Assembly: GCA_034114085.1 (NCBI GenBank)
Contig: JAXEWB010000086.1
Location: 1-64,000, forward strand
Source: Spiro-02 sp034114085
GTDB taxonomy: Bacteria; Spirochaetota; Spirochaetia; Sphaerochaetales; Sphaerochaetaceae
Reading direction: 5' to 3'
Length of the DNA: 64,000 nt
In this document: one piece after another, positions 17,738-26,862 of the stretch
Numbering within the stretch: the first letter of the stretch is position 1
How the letters are laid out: each line of letters opens with the position of its first letter
Notes under the pieces: generated by a model
Told to the model about the DNA's origin: nothing
Database searches by the model: none
Seen by the model: only the letters and a program-made list of their open reading frames with translations
Translations under genes and position numbers: made by a program

Positions 17738-18482
17738 TAACATGACGGTTGGCGGCATTGATATTATGGTCGTCAAAAAAGACATTAAGAATATGCATCT
17801 GTCTGTGCTACCGCCGGATGGCAAGGTGCGCATTACGACGCCCGCAAGCACAAACGATGAAACAATACGCCTCTTTGCAATGACAAAGCTCGCATGGATG
17901 AAGGCGCAAATTGCCAAATTTGAGCATCAGCCACGCCAAACCGAACGTGAGTATGTGACTGGTGAAAGCCACTTCTTCTGGGGCAAGCGTTACAGACTAC
18001 AAGTGGCATACACCACAAAAGCAAACAATATTCGCTTCATCGGCAACACGGCAATTCTGACCGTTTATGAAGGTAGCACTATAAAACAAAGAGGAAACTT
18101 TATGAATGAGTGGTATCGTGCCGAACTGAAGAAACGCATCCCGCCGTTGATTGAGCAATGGGAGAAAACCCTCGGTGTGAAGGTGGTAGCAGGCTTCGGC
18201 GTAAAAAACATGAGGACCCGTTGGGGAACCTGTAATACGACAGCAGCACGAATTTGGATCAACCTGCAGCTTGCAAAGAAACCGCCCAAGTGCCTTGAGT
18301 ACATCGTTCTTCACGAAACGCTACATCTGATTGAAAAAACACACGGTAAGCACTTCGTTGCCCTTATGGATATGCATATGCCAGACTGGCGCACTACGAA
18401 GGAGATGCTGAATGGCTTTGTGCTGGATAAATATGAAGGTATCGTTCGTCCTGAAGGAGACGACCTTGACGATGATGATTAA
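17703..18482 (+). CDS. M48/YgjP-type metallopeptidase linked to the restriction operon
   Basis: 259 residues. The C-terminal half has MRTRWGTCNTTAARIWINLQ, then YIVLHETLHLIEKTHGKHFV: an HExxH zinc site with a third His nine residues on, the hallmark of the YgjP/DUF45 family (usually RWGSC...HELxHLxxxNHxxxFW). The start is decided by AGAGGAGG at 17686-17693, which sits nine bases ahead of a TTG at 17703 inside the end of hsdR; ATG codons at 17682 and 17742 are less well placed. Genes of this family often follow hsdR, but their role there is not settled; control of HsdR by proteolysis is one idea. The C-terminus is very acidic (GDDLDDDD). Confidence 0.85.
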   Translation: MKSSKSNESIIDNMTVGGIDIMVVKKDIKNMHLSVLPPDGKVRITTPASTNDETIRLFAMTKLAWMKAQIAKFEHQPRQTEREYVTGESHFFWGKRYRLQVAYTTKANNIRFIGNTAILTVYEGSTIKQRGNFMNEWYRAELKKRIPPLIEQWEKTLGVKVVAGFGVKNMRTRWGTCNTTAARIWINLQLAKKPPKCLEYIVLHETLHLIEKTHGKHFVALMDMHMPDWRTTKEMLNGFVLDKYEGIVRPEGDDLDDDD

Positions 18483-18510
18483 GCGGACTAAATAAAGCAG
18501 GAGGTGCAGC

Positions 18511-19380
18511 ATGGCGCCGCGCGGAAAAAGTATAAACCTATTTTTGATGGATGGTGAGCCGAGTGGGCGCATCAAATGTACTCTTGCCAACTGGACAGGT
18601 GTCGCGTATAGAATTCCTCGCACAGCTTTAGACCTGTGTAAGGAACGCGACGACCTGAAGCAGAGCGGCATCTACTTCCTTTTCGGTATCTCTGACCAGA
18701 CCGGAAACAACATCGTTTATGTCGGTCAAGCCGGTGCTCGAAAAAATGGTGAAGGATTGCTTTACCGTTTACAGGAGCACAAGCGTAATCCCGATAAAGA
18801 TTACTGGACGGAAGCTGTTGTGTTTACTACATCGAATAACTCCTTCGGGCCGACGGAGATAAGCTATCTCGAAAACCGCTTCTGTGGCTTGGCACTTGCA
18901 GCAAAGCGCTATGACGTTAAAAACGGCAATGACCCAACGCATGGGAATATAACAGAAGAAAAAGAAAGCGAGCTCGAAGAGTTCGTGGATTATGCCCGTA
19001 TTGTCATGGGGACGCTTGGGCACAAGGTTTTTGAGCCGCTTGTTGCCCTCAAACTTACATCAGTGACTGATACCGCTTCGGATGACGAACCTGTACTCTA
19101 TTTCAACCGTACAAATTTGAAAGCCACAGGTCGCCGTACCAGCGATGGATTTGTCGTTTTTAAGGGCAGTTCCATAGCATCAGTCCTTCAAAAAAGTTGC
19201 CCCGAAACTGTGGTGAAGCTCCGGGAAAAGCATAAGGCAAAGTATAACGACGACCACATTCTACTTGAAGATATCATTTTCACCAGCCCGTCCGCCGCTG
19301 CCGCCTTCGTTGGGGGATCGAGCTTGAACGGAAATGAGATGTGGAAAGCAGCAGACGGCATGTCGCTTAAGAACATATAA
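18511..19380 (+). CDS. GIY-YIG nuclease with C-terminal DUF4357
   Basis: 289 residues, last gene of the restriction operon (28-bp gap, GGAGG before the ATG). The GIY-YIG core is visible: SGIYFLFG, then NIVYVGQAG (the YIG element), the catalytic Arg in LLYRLQEHKR and the metal-binding Glu in EISYLENRF, all at about residues 50-130. DUF4357 follows from about residue 205 (GRRTSDGFVVFKGSSIASVL) to the end. Proteins with this pair are frequent in defence islands near type I systems; whether they cut foreign DNA, restriction intermediates or something else is unknown. No lesion seen. Confidence 0.85.
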   Translation: MAPRGKSINLFLMDGEPSGRIKCTLANWTGVAYRIPRTALDLCKERDDLKQSGIYFLFGISDQTGNNIVYVGQAGARKNGEGLLYRLQEHKRNPDKDYWTEAVVFTTSNNSFGPTEISYLENRFCGLALAAKRYDVKNGNDPTHGNITEEKESELEEFVDYARIVMGTLGHKVFEPLVALKLTSVTDTASDDEPVLYFNRTNLKATGRRTSDGFVVFKGSSIASVLQKSCPETVVKLREKHKAKYNDDHILLEDIIFTSPSAAAAFVGGSSLNGNEMWKAADGMSLKNI

Positions 19381-19445
19381 AATACGAAACCTCTTCAAAA
19401 GGATAAGAATATCCATGCCGGTAACAGGAGGGCAAAGATACTGCA

Positions 19446-20104
19446 TGGAGATCGAGGTCAGCCACCGTACCGGGGCCGTGAAAGGCAAGCACACGCAAGA
19501 GAGGAAGACCAACCGTAGCGGTTACCGCACACGTCGCTGGGATACACGAATAGGAACCGTCTTCCTGTCCATACCGAAAGTCAGAGAGGGCGGCTATATC
19601 CCTTTCTTTCTGACCGAGTGCAAGAGAAACGAACAGGCCTTGGTGGAGGTTGTCTGGGAGGCATGGGTCAATGGAGTCTCTACGAGGAAAATGGACAGGC
19701 TGGCAAAGAGCCTGGGCATAGAGAACATCAGCGATTCCCGGGTCAGCGACATGACCAGGGGCTTGGACGGGATGGCTGAATCTTTCCGCAGCCGTCCTTT
19801 GGAAGAGGAATATCCGGTGCTGTGGGTGGACGCCCTGTATGAGAAGGTACGGGAGTTCGACCGGGTGGTCGGTACGGCTGTATTGGTAGTGAAAGCCGTT
19901 GGCATGCAGGGACTTGTCCATATCCTGGCGGTGTAGAGCCGATGGCCGAGGAAAGCGGGCGGGCATATCCGGGACTGTTCGAGAGCCTGAAGAACGGGGC
20001 ATGAGAAAAGTATGGCTGGTGGCAGGTGACGCGCACAAGGGACTGCGGAAGGCTGTCAGCAAAGCATTCCTGGGAGCAAGCTGGCAGAACAATGCTACAA
20101 AGTA
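19446..20104 (+). pseudogene. IS256-family transposase remnant
   Basis: The frame carries the middle of an IS256 (mutator) transposase: SGYRTRRWDTRIGTVFLSIP, EAWVNGVSTRKMDRLAKSLG, and FRSRPLEEEYPVLWVDALYE with the first catalytic Asp region. It stops at 19934-19936 after VHILAV. Similarity resumes in another frame near 20020 (VAGDAHKGLRKAVSKAFLGA), where an active enzyme has the second Asp (SDAHxGL). The N-terminal third and the C-terminal DDE Glu region are missing, and no terminal inverted repeats or target duplication could be identified. The element is dead and marks the right edge of the restriction operon. Confidence 0.8.
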
Positions 20105-20147
20105 GTCATTTGAGAATATCGAAAAAATTATGGATTGGAGGTGCACC

Positions 20148-21191
20148 ATGCCGAAAAAGAAAAATGAAATCACGATTCATAGTTCTGCAGCGGAATATCT
20201 GACCTATGTAGCTGCTGTCGGTGACAATGCAGACAGCATGGAAATGCGCTATGAAGATGAGAATATATGGTTGACACAGAAGATGATAGCACAGTTGTAT
20301 GATGTGAGTTTGCCGACTATCAATGAACATATCAAAAAAATTTACGACGATGGAGAACTTATAGAGGAAGCAACTATTCGGAAATTCCGAATAGTTCAAG
20401 CCGAAGGTTCACGACAGGTGAATCGTGAGGTTATCCATTATAACCTCCAGATGATTATCGCCGTTGGTTTCAAGGTCAACAACGATCGCGCTGTCCGTTT
20501 CCGCAAATGGTCGGGTCAAATCGTAAAGGATTATACCATCCAAGGCTGGACAATGGACAAGGAACGCCTGATAAAGGGGCATATGTTCACGGATGAGTAT
20601 TTTGAGCGTCAGCTGCAGAATATCCGTGAAATTCGCCTTTCAGAGCGCAAATTCTATCAGAAAATTACAGATCTGTACGCCACTGCCTTTGATTACAATA
20701 AGGATGCAAAGACAACCCTGCGATTTTTCCAGACGGTGCAAAATAAAATGCATTGGGCTGTTCACCGGCATACCGCCGCAGAACTGATTGTGGAACGTGC
20801 TAATGCAGAGAAAGCGCACATGGGGCTGACTACTTGGGATGCGGCTCCTGATGGAAAGATAGTGAAGACTGACGTGTCAATCGCTAAAAACTACCTGAAT
20901 GATAAAGAGATGTCGTACATGGAACGAATTGTATCCCTGTACCTTGATTACGCAGAGTTGCAGGCAGAGCGCCAAATTCCCATGAGCATGGAAGATTGGG
21001 CAAAGCGTCTGGATGGATTTTTGGAGTTTAACGGAAACGAAATCCTCACGGATGCAGGAAAAATCAGTACAGAGCGGGCGAAGCTCCATGCAGAAACAGA
21101 ATTTGAGAAATATCGGATTGTGCAGGACAGAATGTTTATGTCTGACTACGATAGGTTTTTGCGTGAGCTGGAAGAACAGGCAAATGAATAA
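20148..21191 (+). CDS. RhuM-family protein
   Basis: 347 residues of the virulence-protein RhuM family (first noted in a Salmonella pathogenicity island; biochemical role unknown). An N-terminal DNA-binding-like region (IWLTQKMIAQLYDVSLPTIN) is followed by the family signature EEATIRKFRIVQAEGSR and HYNLQMIIAVGFKVNNDRAV, then a helical C-terminal half ending RFLRELEEQ. The start ATG at 20148 has GGAGG before it. Genes of this family are common beside type I restriction genes, and this one stands directly after the IS256 scar. The signature region contains a 23-bp palindrome (20373-20395). Confidence 0.85.
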   Translation: MPKKKNEITIHSSAAEYLTYVAAVGDNADSMEMRYEDENIWLTQKMIAQLYDVSLPTINEHIKKIYDDGELIEEATIRKFRIVQAEGSRQVNREVIHYNLQMIIAVGFKVNNDRAVRFRKWSGQIVKDYTIQGWTMDKERLIKGHMFTDEYFERQLQNIREIRLSERKFYQKITDLYATAFDYNKDAKTTLRFFQTVQNKMHWAVHRHTAAELIVERANAEKAHMGLTTWDAAPDGKIVKTDVSIAKNYLNDKEMSYMERIVSLYLDYAELQAERQIPMSMEDWAKRLDGFLEFNGNEILTDAGKISTERAKLHAETEFEKYRIVQDRMFMSDYDRFLRELEEQANE

Positions 21192-21278
21192 ATCATCCGG
21201 AATTTCCGGATAGTTCAGGTTGAGACGATGGAAAAATCGGGTCGAAACGGTGGCTTTCGATATTTTCCGTTCAAATGA
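21192..21278 (+). pseudogene. second RhuM signature fragment downstream of rhuM
   Basis: Immediately after the rhuM stop, a 28-codon frame reads IIRNFRIVQVETMEKSGRNG. IRNFRIVQ-x-E repeats the RhuM signature IRKFRIVQAE found inside the intact gene, with diverged codons, then breaks down. It looks like a relic of another rhuM-like gene. There is no start codon. Confidence 0.4.
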
Positions 21279-21512
21279 AAAAAGTAAATACAACCATAAG
21301 CGGGAAGCTTGTTGCACTGACATGGATAATGCCTTCTTTGCATTCATCTCTACAGTGCCACCAGACACAGAAGAACAGATGTATACTGTCTACGCTGCCA
21401 TACCTTCCATTGCGGAATTGACATATCATCACCATCCAAGAACCTCCACATTATCAGGGAAATCATGACCATGCCGAACGCAGAAATCATCCAGAAACTT
21501 TAGAAAATCAAA
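21279..21512. other. no gene recognised
   Basis: A plus-strand frame runs through 21468 with FFAFISTVPPDTEEQMYTVY but has no family resemblance and no ribosome site. Treated as decayed island DNA. Confidence 0.4.
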
Positions 21513-21890
21513 TCAAGCCTCAGGAAAGAGGATTGCGTTCCAGTACATATCATGGATGAAATCGATGCGCTGATTTCTGGCATGGTAATAACGCCTGATA
21601 GCAATCAGAAGGCTATCGCTATGGCCATGGGTTGCAACGACTATGGCCCTCCCGTCCGAAATGCCGTCTTGGATGATATCGCGGCTGCGCCGGGACGCCT
21701 CGGGTTGTCCTGACCCGACTTTGGAAGGAAAAGCCCCGCTGGGAATCTCGTTTACCATGTTTGTAAGCGGCGGCACCGCATAAAACGACTCGCCGTATGC
21801 GAAAAGGTGGGCGATGGCATGGGGAGTCCTGATAGCAATTCATTTGTGTACAAACAGTTGATATGCGCAAAAGAGCCATGCACAACCCTT
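21513..21890 (-). pseudogene. decayed histidine-phosphatase-like gene
   Basis: The minus strand carries pieces that line up with a histidine phosphatase: AHINCLYTNELL in one frame, then IRTPHAIAHLFAYGESFYAV in another, ending AIVVATHGHSDSLLIAIRRY and a stop at 21513. The pattern Y-S-xx-LxRA-xx-TA followed later by VxHG is the family layout. The N-terminal RHG motif is missing, and a frameshift lies near 21840. The assignment rests on motif order only. Confidence 0.4.
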
Positions 21891-22160
21891 TTCAGGAAGA
21901 GCGGCGGCCTTTGTTGAAACTCAAAACTGAAATGAGTATCATAACGGTATCATGATTTCCTGAGAAAAACAGCGAATGAAAGCGGCAAGGGATAATGATA
22001 TAGAACGTCATGACGGGTTGTACCTGCCGTTGCGCAAAAGGCATGGTCGGTCAAACCGGCTTCATAATGGGGTGTGGCGTCGCAAGTTTAGGTTTGTTTC
22101 CGATACATACCTTTTGTCCTATATTCTGAAATTCGCATACCAGAAAGGAGAATCCCGACC
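21891..22160. other. intergenic before the C11 protease, nothing clear
   Basis: 270 bases with no gene and no promoter I can defend. AAAGGAG near 22144 is the ribosome site of the next gene. Confidence 0.4.
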
Positions 22161-24575
22161 ATGAGCGATATGAATGATGATCCCCAACTCAGTTCCAACC
22201 CTGAGCCTCCGAAGCGGGTTCCGGCTTCAAAACAGCGCAAATCACATAAAAAGCGCAATATCCTCATCATAGTCCTGCTGGCGTTGATTATCATTGGCCT
22301 TGTAGTGTGGCTGGTGGCCCCCGCTATGATTGCCGCCGCCGACGATGCGTTGGTCGAGGATGCGAAAAACTTTACGGAGGAAGAGTTCGCCGTACTTGCG
22401 CCCTTTGACGAAGAGAAGGCCCTCGCCATCGACGCAATGCCTTCGTATGGCAAGGATGATACCTGGGCCATCTATATCTACATGTGCGGAAGTGATCTGG
22501 AAAGCAATGGCATCAGTGAATTGTCATATCTTACCGATTATAGTATCGCCGACACTGTAGCGGAAATCGAATATGAAAAAGACGCCGACGATAAAGAACG
22601 TCTGCAAAACTTTATCAATACCATACGTGGACAGGGAATGGATCTCCCGGCATCGCTTTATAATCCGGACACGTATTTGGGAGCGGTATCTGAAGGGGAA
22701 AGTACGGAAGCAGTTGAACCCGACACCGAAGGGGCTGCGTCAAGCGACTTGCGAGAAATACTGGCGGTTGATTTGCCTGAGAATATCCGGATTGTCATCC
22801 AAACCGGCGGAGCTCGCCGATGGGAGGTCAGCGACATCAACCCCAACCGTTCCCAACGATTCCTATACAGTTCCAACGGTTTTGAGGAATTGGAGAACAG
22901 GCCCGTCGTCAACATGGGTAGCGGCGACGCGTTGGCGGATTTTCTTACCTTCTGTAGGGATAACTATTCGGCGGATCATACAGTGTTCTTGTTCTGGAAT
23001 CATGGCGGTGGCGCCTATGGCGTCTGTTGGGATGAGCTGTTCGGTAGCGACAACCTGACCCTTGCCGAGATCCGCAATGCGTTCTCTCAGGTATATACGC
23101 TGGACGTAGCCAATCCTCCCTTTGAAGCAGTGGGTTTCGATGCCTGCCTGATGGCTTCTCTGGAAGTAGCCCACAGTCTCTCCGGTGTCGCCCGTTATCT
23201 TGCGGCAAGCGAGGAACTGGAACCTGGCACAGGCTGGGACCACGCCGCATGGCTTGGTGCGTTAGCTGAAAATCCAAGCATGAATGGCGCCCAATTGTGC
23301 AAAGTCATCGCCGATTCATATATGCGCTCGCAATTTTGGCTTACCCGTCTGCTTGAAAATTCGTTGATGATTGGAAATGAGGCTCACTGCTTCTCTGTAA
23401 CCGATTTGACTCGGGTAGACGACGTTTATCAGGCATATTCCGACCTGTGCGCGGCGATTCTGCGCCAAATTCCCTCTGATCGGGGTACGATTACCACCGC
23501 TAGTATCGCAGCCGCGCGTTCGATCAGTTATGCTTCGTCCGCATATCAGCTCTACAACACCATTGATTTGGGCGTTTTTGCCGACAACTTGGCGGTAGAA
23601 TATCCAGATGAAATCAAGGTGTTGAAAAATGCGTTGGATAGTTGCGTGCTGTATACCCGTGGTTGTTCCTACGAGCAGGATTCACAAGGGCTATCTGTCT
23701 ATTTCCCCGTAGGACTTTCCAATGACAGCATGCAGAGTTTTGCCGGGCTTCAAAAGTATCTGGATTACATAGATCACATCAGCGCCGATCCCAATATCAC
23801 CGCATTGTACTACTACAAGCTTGCTGGGTGCCTCTCTCCCGAGTTACAAACGCATCTGGACGAAAATGGCTTTGAACCCTTGCCCAATCTGGACATCGAA
23901 TGTCTGAGACGGTTTTCCGACATAGAGCTGACCGTAACTGAAAGTGGCTTCTCTCTGCCCATTACACGAGAAATATATGATACTATCCAAGATGCCATCC
24001 TCTGTCTTGCCCGTTATGATGGGGGGGCGGGGACAGTCACTTATTTGGGAGAGAATCGCTATGTTGATGTTCAAGAGAGCTTGTTATCTTCCGAATATGG
24101 GAATAAATGGTTGTTCTTGGATGACGTTCCGCTCCATACCGACATCATCGATGCCTCGAATGACAGAATACTTTATCGCTCACTTGTCGAGTACAACGGT
24201 AAGAAGGCATATCTTGTCACCGATTATACGTATGAATCAGGCAAGTCCAACCTGCTGGGCATTCGCTTCTACGACTCGGATATGGTCACGCTCGACAGAA
24301 ACCTTGTCTCTGTAAAGCAAGGCGACAAGATCACCCCGCTTTATCCGCAAGAATCGGTGGACTCGCGTGGCGCGAAGGAGATTCGTGGAAAGCGCATAAA
24401 GCTTTCTTCTTCGACCCAATTGTCCGTTTCTGCGTTGGAGGATGGCACCTATCTCGCATATGTCTCCGTCAATGACTGTCGGGGTGATGGCTATGCGACA
24501 TCGCTCGTCATGTTCGACGTCAGGGGCGGCGAGGTCGTTGATCCTCGAATCTGCGACTTCCTCAAGGTTTTCTAG
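22161..24575 (+). CDS. membrane-anchored clostripain-family (C11) cysteine protease
   Basis: 804 residues. A short basic cytoplasmic N-terminus is followed by one transmembrane helix (about residues 34-56, ILIIVLLALIIIGLVVWLVA), so the catalytic part faces outside. The C11 domain begins with WAIYIYMCGSDLESNG (about 102). Catalytic His lies in LFWNHGGGAYGVCWDE (about 278) and catalytic Cys in VGFDACLMASLEVAHS (about 322). The last 250 residues are beta-rich and not assigned. Clostripains cleave after Arg and usually mature by internal cleavage; no clear maturation site is visible here. It stands alone between the island and the carbonyl-stress cluster. Confidence 0.88.
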   Translation: MSDMNDDPQLSSNPEPPKRVPASKQRKSHKKRNILIIVLLALIIIGLVVWLVAPAMIAAADDALVEDAKNFTEEEFAVLAPFDEEKALAIDAMPSYGKDDTWAIYIYMCGSDLESNGISELSYLTDYSIADTVAEIEYEKDADDKERLQNFINTIRGQGMDLPASLYNPDTYLGAVSEGESTEAVEPDTEGAASSDLREILAVDLPENIRIVIQTGGARRWEVSDINPNRSQRFLYSSNGFEELENRPVVNMGSGDALADFLTFCRDNYSADHTVFLFWNHGGGAYGVCWDELFGSDNLTLAEIRNAFSQVYTLDVANPPFEAVGFDACLMASLEVAHSLSGVARYLAASEELEPGTGWDHAAWLGALAENPSMNGAQLCKVIADSYMRSQFWLTRLLENSLMIGNEAHCFSVTDLTRVDDVYQAYSDLCAAILRQIPSDRGTITTASIAAARSISYASSAYQLYNTIDLGVFADNLAVEYPDEIKVLKNALDSCVLYTRGCSYEQDSQGLSVYFPVGLSNDSMQSFAGLQKYLDYIDHISADPNITALYYYKLAGCLSPELQTHLDENGFEPLPNLDIECLRRFSDIELTVTESGFSLPITREIYDTIQDAILCLARYDGGAGTVTYLGENRYVDVQESLLSSEYGNKWLFLDDVPLHTDIIDASNDRILYRSLVEYNGKKAYLVTDYTYESGKSNLLGIRFYDSDMVTLDRNLVSVKQGDKITPLYPQESVDSRGAKEIRGKRIKLSSSTQLSVSALEDGTYLAYVSVNDCRGDGYATSLVMFDVRGGEVVDPRICDFLKVF

Positions 24576-24772
24576 CCCTGATTCGGGATGCCGGTTCGCT
24601 GAAGCTTTTCAACGGACTACCAGGCATGGCATTCTGGTTTTGCCGAAAAGACTTCGTACCGCTTCCATCATCGGGTAGAAGCGGCACGAGGTATAACCTT
24701 TCATAGGGAGGCTGTCCCAAAAGCCGATCATATCGGTATGCCCGGCTCTTGTTCCATTGGATGCGGATCAGC

Positions 24773-25150
24773 TTATTGTTCCCACGTCAATTTGCCGGTT
24801 TCGACCGCGATTTCATACCTTGCGATTTTGTAGTTGAGCCGATCCAGCATTTCGTCGATATGTTTTCGCTGGGCGAGCAGGGCTTTCCGCTGGTCCGTCA
24901 GGAGCTGAAGACGTGCGGGAATAGTGGAGTCTCCCTGGCGAAAGAGCCTCAGATACTCGATCATCACCTCGACAGGTAGGCCTGCGCTTCTCATGCACAT
25001 TGCGAGATCCAGCCAGCGGATATCTTCCTCCTGATAATTCCGTATGCCGCCGGAGGTCCTTGTGACAGGCGGAATCATGCCCACCCGCTCATAATAGCGC
25101 AAGGCGTCCTGTGAAATATTGTACTTTTCACTGACCTCTTTGATTGTCAT
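24773..25150 (-). CDS. MerR-family regulator, AdhR/NmlR-like, with Cys52
   Basis: 125 residues: the MerR winged helix (MTIKEVSEKYNISQDALRYY and ERVGMIPPVTRTSGGIRNY), then a dimerising helix (LLTDQRKALLAQRKHIDEML). A single Cys falls at residue 52 (LDLAMCMRSAGLPVE), the position of the reactive Cys in Bacillus AdhR, a sensor of aldehydes and quinones. It is the last gene of the minus-strand cluster, 16 bp after the flavodoxin gene. A MerR-type promoter with a perfect palindrome stands in front of the cluster (29247-29277), so it most likely controls its own operon in response to reactive carbonyls. Confidence 0.88.
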   Translation of the reverse strand: MTIKEVSEKYNISQDALRYYERVGMIPPVTRTSGGIRNYQEEDIRWLDLAMCMRSAGLPVEVMIEYLRLFRQGDSTIPARLQLLTDQRKALLAQRKHIDEMLDRLNYKIARYEIAVETGKLTWEQ

Positions 25151-25166
25151 TCCGTTCCCCTTTCGT

Positions 25167-25658
25167 TCAGCGATTGAGTCCCAGTTCCTCTATCCACGCT
25201 TTCAACGAAGCCTTGTCTCCACGGTTCAGAAGCTTGCCCGTTTTCCAATTGGTGCTTCCGGAGCAGGAAGGACGAAGCTTCTTTTCCGTTTTCCCAAGAT
25301 CGCTGCCGCCTGACGTGGCAAATGGAATCACCGTCTTACCGGAAAAATCATAACTTTCCAGGAACGTGTTGATGATGGTCGGCGCCACGTACCACCAAAT
25401 GGGAAAGCCGACAAATACCGTGTCATATGCATCCATGTTCTCGACTTTACTGGAAATGGCGGGGCGAGAGGAAAGGTCGTTCATTTCCACAGTACTGCGG
25501 CTTTTTTTGTTTGTCCAGTCAAGGTCGGCCTGTGTATAGGGGATCTCTGGTTTGATTTCATACAAATCCGCGTCAGTCGCCTCGGCCACCAATTGCGCCG
25601 CCCTGCGGGTCGTTCCACTACAAGAGAAAAAGGCCACCAATGTTTTTTTATTGTCCAT
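25167..25658 (-). CDS. flavodoxin
   Basis: 163-residue FMN-binding redox protein. The phosphate loop reads FFSCSGTTRRAAQLVAE (residues about 10-26), the usual SxTGxT-type loop, and FVGFPIWWYVAPTIINTFL supplies the aromatic flavin stack; FATSGGSDLGKTEKKLRP completes the fold. This is the flavodoxin_4 type common beside aldo-keto reductases in gut anaerobes. The start at 25658 follows GGAGG by seven bases; an in-frame ATG at 25673 lacks a site. Likely an electron carrier for the reductases of this cluster. Confidence 0.87.
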   Translation of the reverse strand: MDNKKTLVAFFSCSGTTRRAAQLVAEATDADLYEIKPEIPYTQADLDWTNKKSRSTVEMNDLSSRPAISSKVENMDAYDTVFVGFPIWWYVAPTIINTFLESYDFSGKTVIPFATSGGSDLGKTEKKLRPSCSGSTNWKTGKLLNRGDKASLKAWIEELGLNR

Positions 25659-25686
25659 GAAAAATTCCTCCATTCAAGTATTAGTA

Positions 25687-26850
25687 TTATAGCGAATCGG
25701 TGAAGATTTTAGCGATATCCGTTTCAAACAATGGGGCGTAGGCGTTTTCAAGACCTTCCAGCGCCGCCACATGATGCGCCATTTCCCCGATTCTTGATTC
25801 ATCGATGCCGACGTCGCGCAGATGCATCGGAATACCGATGGATTCAAAGAATGCGTACAATGCGTCGATACCTTTGTTCGCGGTTTCCATATCATCGCCT
25901 GACGGAACGATACCCATCACGTTTACGGCGAATTTGACAAATCGCGGAAGAGTCCGCTCGTTCAGGATGTGCTTCATCCATCTTGGAGTGATGATGGCGA
26001 GACCTTCGCCATGCGTGATATCATAGTAGGCGCTGAGGGCGTGCTCCATGCCGTGGCATGGCCAACCTGAACCGGAATTGCCGAGGGCGAGAATGCCGTT
26101 GCAGCCATACGTGCAGTCGAGCATCAACTGAGCCCTGGCTTCATAGTCCGTTGGATTGTCAAGTGCGATTTTGACGTTTGTCATCAGACTTTTCAGTTCA
26201 GCTTCGCAAAAACCATCGTTAAGGAGCGTGGCGTCTTCCACAAAATACTGCTCGATCACATGGTTCATGGCATCCGCCGTTCCCGCCGCCGTCTGCTTTT
26301 TCGAGACGGTAAAGGTGTATTCGGGATCAAGAATCGAGCATACCGGATACAGGACGGGATCGAGATACCCGATCTTATCGTTGGTTTCGGTTCTGGAAAT
26401 CACACCGCCGCAGTCATATTCGCTACCGGTCGCCGCAAGCGTAATAATGTCTACAAGCGGTAGCGCGGCCTGAGCCTTGACCTTGTATGAAATCAAGTCC
26501 CATGTTTCGCCATCGTATTTTGCACCGGCGGCGATCGCCTTCGCGCAGTCGAGCACGCTGCCGCCGCCGACCGCGAGTATGGCGTCGATATTGTGTTCTT
26601 TGCACATCGCGACGCCGTCCACCACGCTAGGGGAGTACTTGGGATTCGGCTCAATACCGCTCAGTTCATAGATTTCGAAATCGGCGAGAAGTTTTTTCAC
26701 TGTATCGTATAGGCCGATTTTCTTGATACTGCCGCCGCCATAGGCTAAAAGTATTTTTTTACCGAGCGGTTTCATCACCTCAGGTAGTTTTGCGACTGCG
26801 TTCTTTCCGAAAATGAGTCTTGTCGGGGTCTGGTAATCAAAATTCTGCAT
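25687..26850 (-). CDS. iron-containing alcohol dehydrogenase, YqhD-like
   Basis: 387 residues. Likely reduces aldehydes to alcohols with NADPH, a common detoxification step. Nucleotide-binding GGGSVLDCAKAIAAG (about 95), metal ligands in GTADAMNHVIEQYF (Asp, His), CHGMEHALSAYY and DITHGEGLAI (His). The beginning MQNFDYQTPTRLIFGKNA is typical. It differs clearly from the alcohol dehydrogenase at 5024, which has a different metal-ligand context (GCHNIE). Located between cupin (12 bp upstream) and flavodoxin genes. Confidence 0.9.
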   Translation of the reverse strand: MQNFDYQTPTRLIFGKNAVAKLPEVMKPLGKKILLAYGGGSIKKIGLYDTVKKLLADFEIYELSGIEPNPKYSPSVVDGVAMCKEHNIDAILAVGGGSVLDCAKAIAAGAKYDGETWDLISYKVKAQAALPLVDIITLAATGSEYDCGGVISRTETNDKIGYLDPVLYPVCSILDPEYTFTVSKKQTAAGTADAMNHVIEQYFVEDATLLNDGFCEAELKSLMTNVKIALDNPTDYEARAQLMLDCTYGCNGILALGNSGSGWPCHGMEHALSAYYDITHGEGLAIITPRWMKHILNERTLPRFVKFAVNVMGIVPSGDDMETANKGIDALYAFFESIGIPMHLRDVGIDESRIGEMAHHVAALEGLENAYAPLFETDIAKIFTDSL

Positions 26851-26862
26851 GATATGCTCTCC

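Noticed and set aside
19381..20147. A complete IS256 element
   Set aside because: The transposase lacks both ends, has a stop and a frameshift, and no terminal inverted repeats were found.
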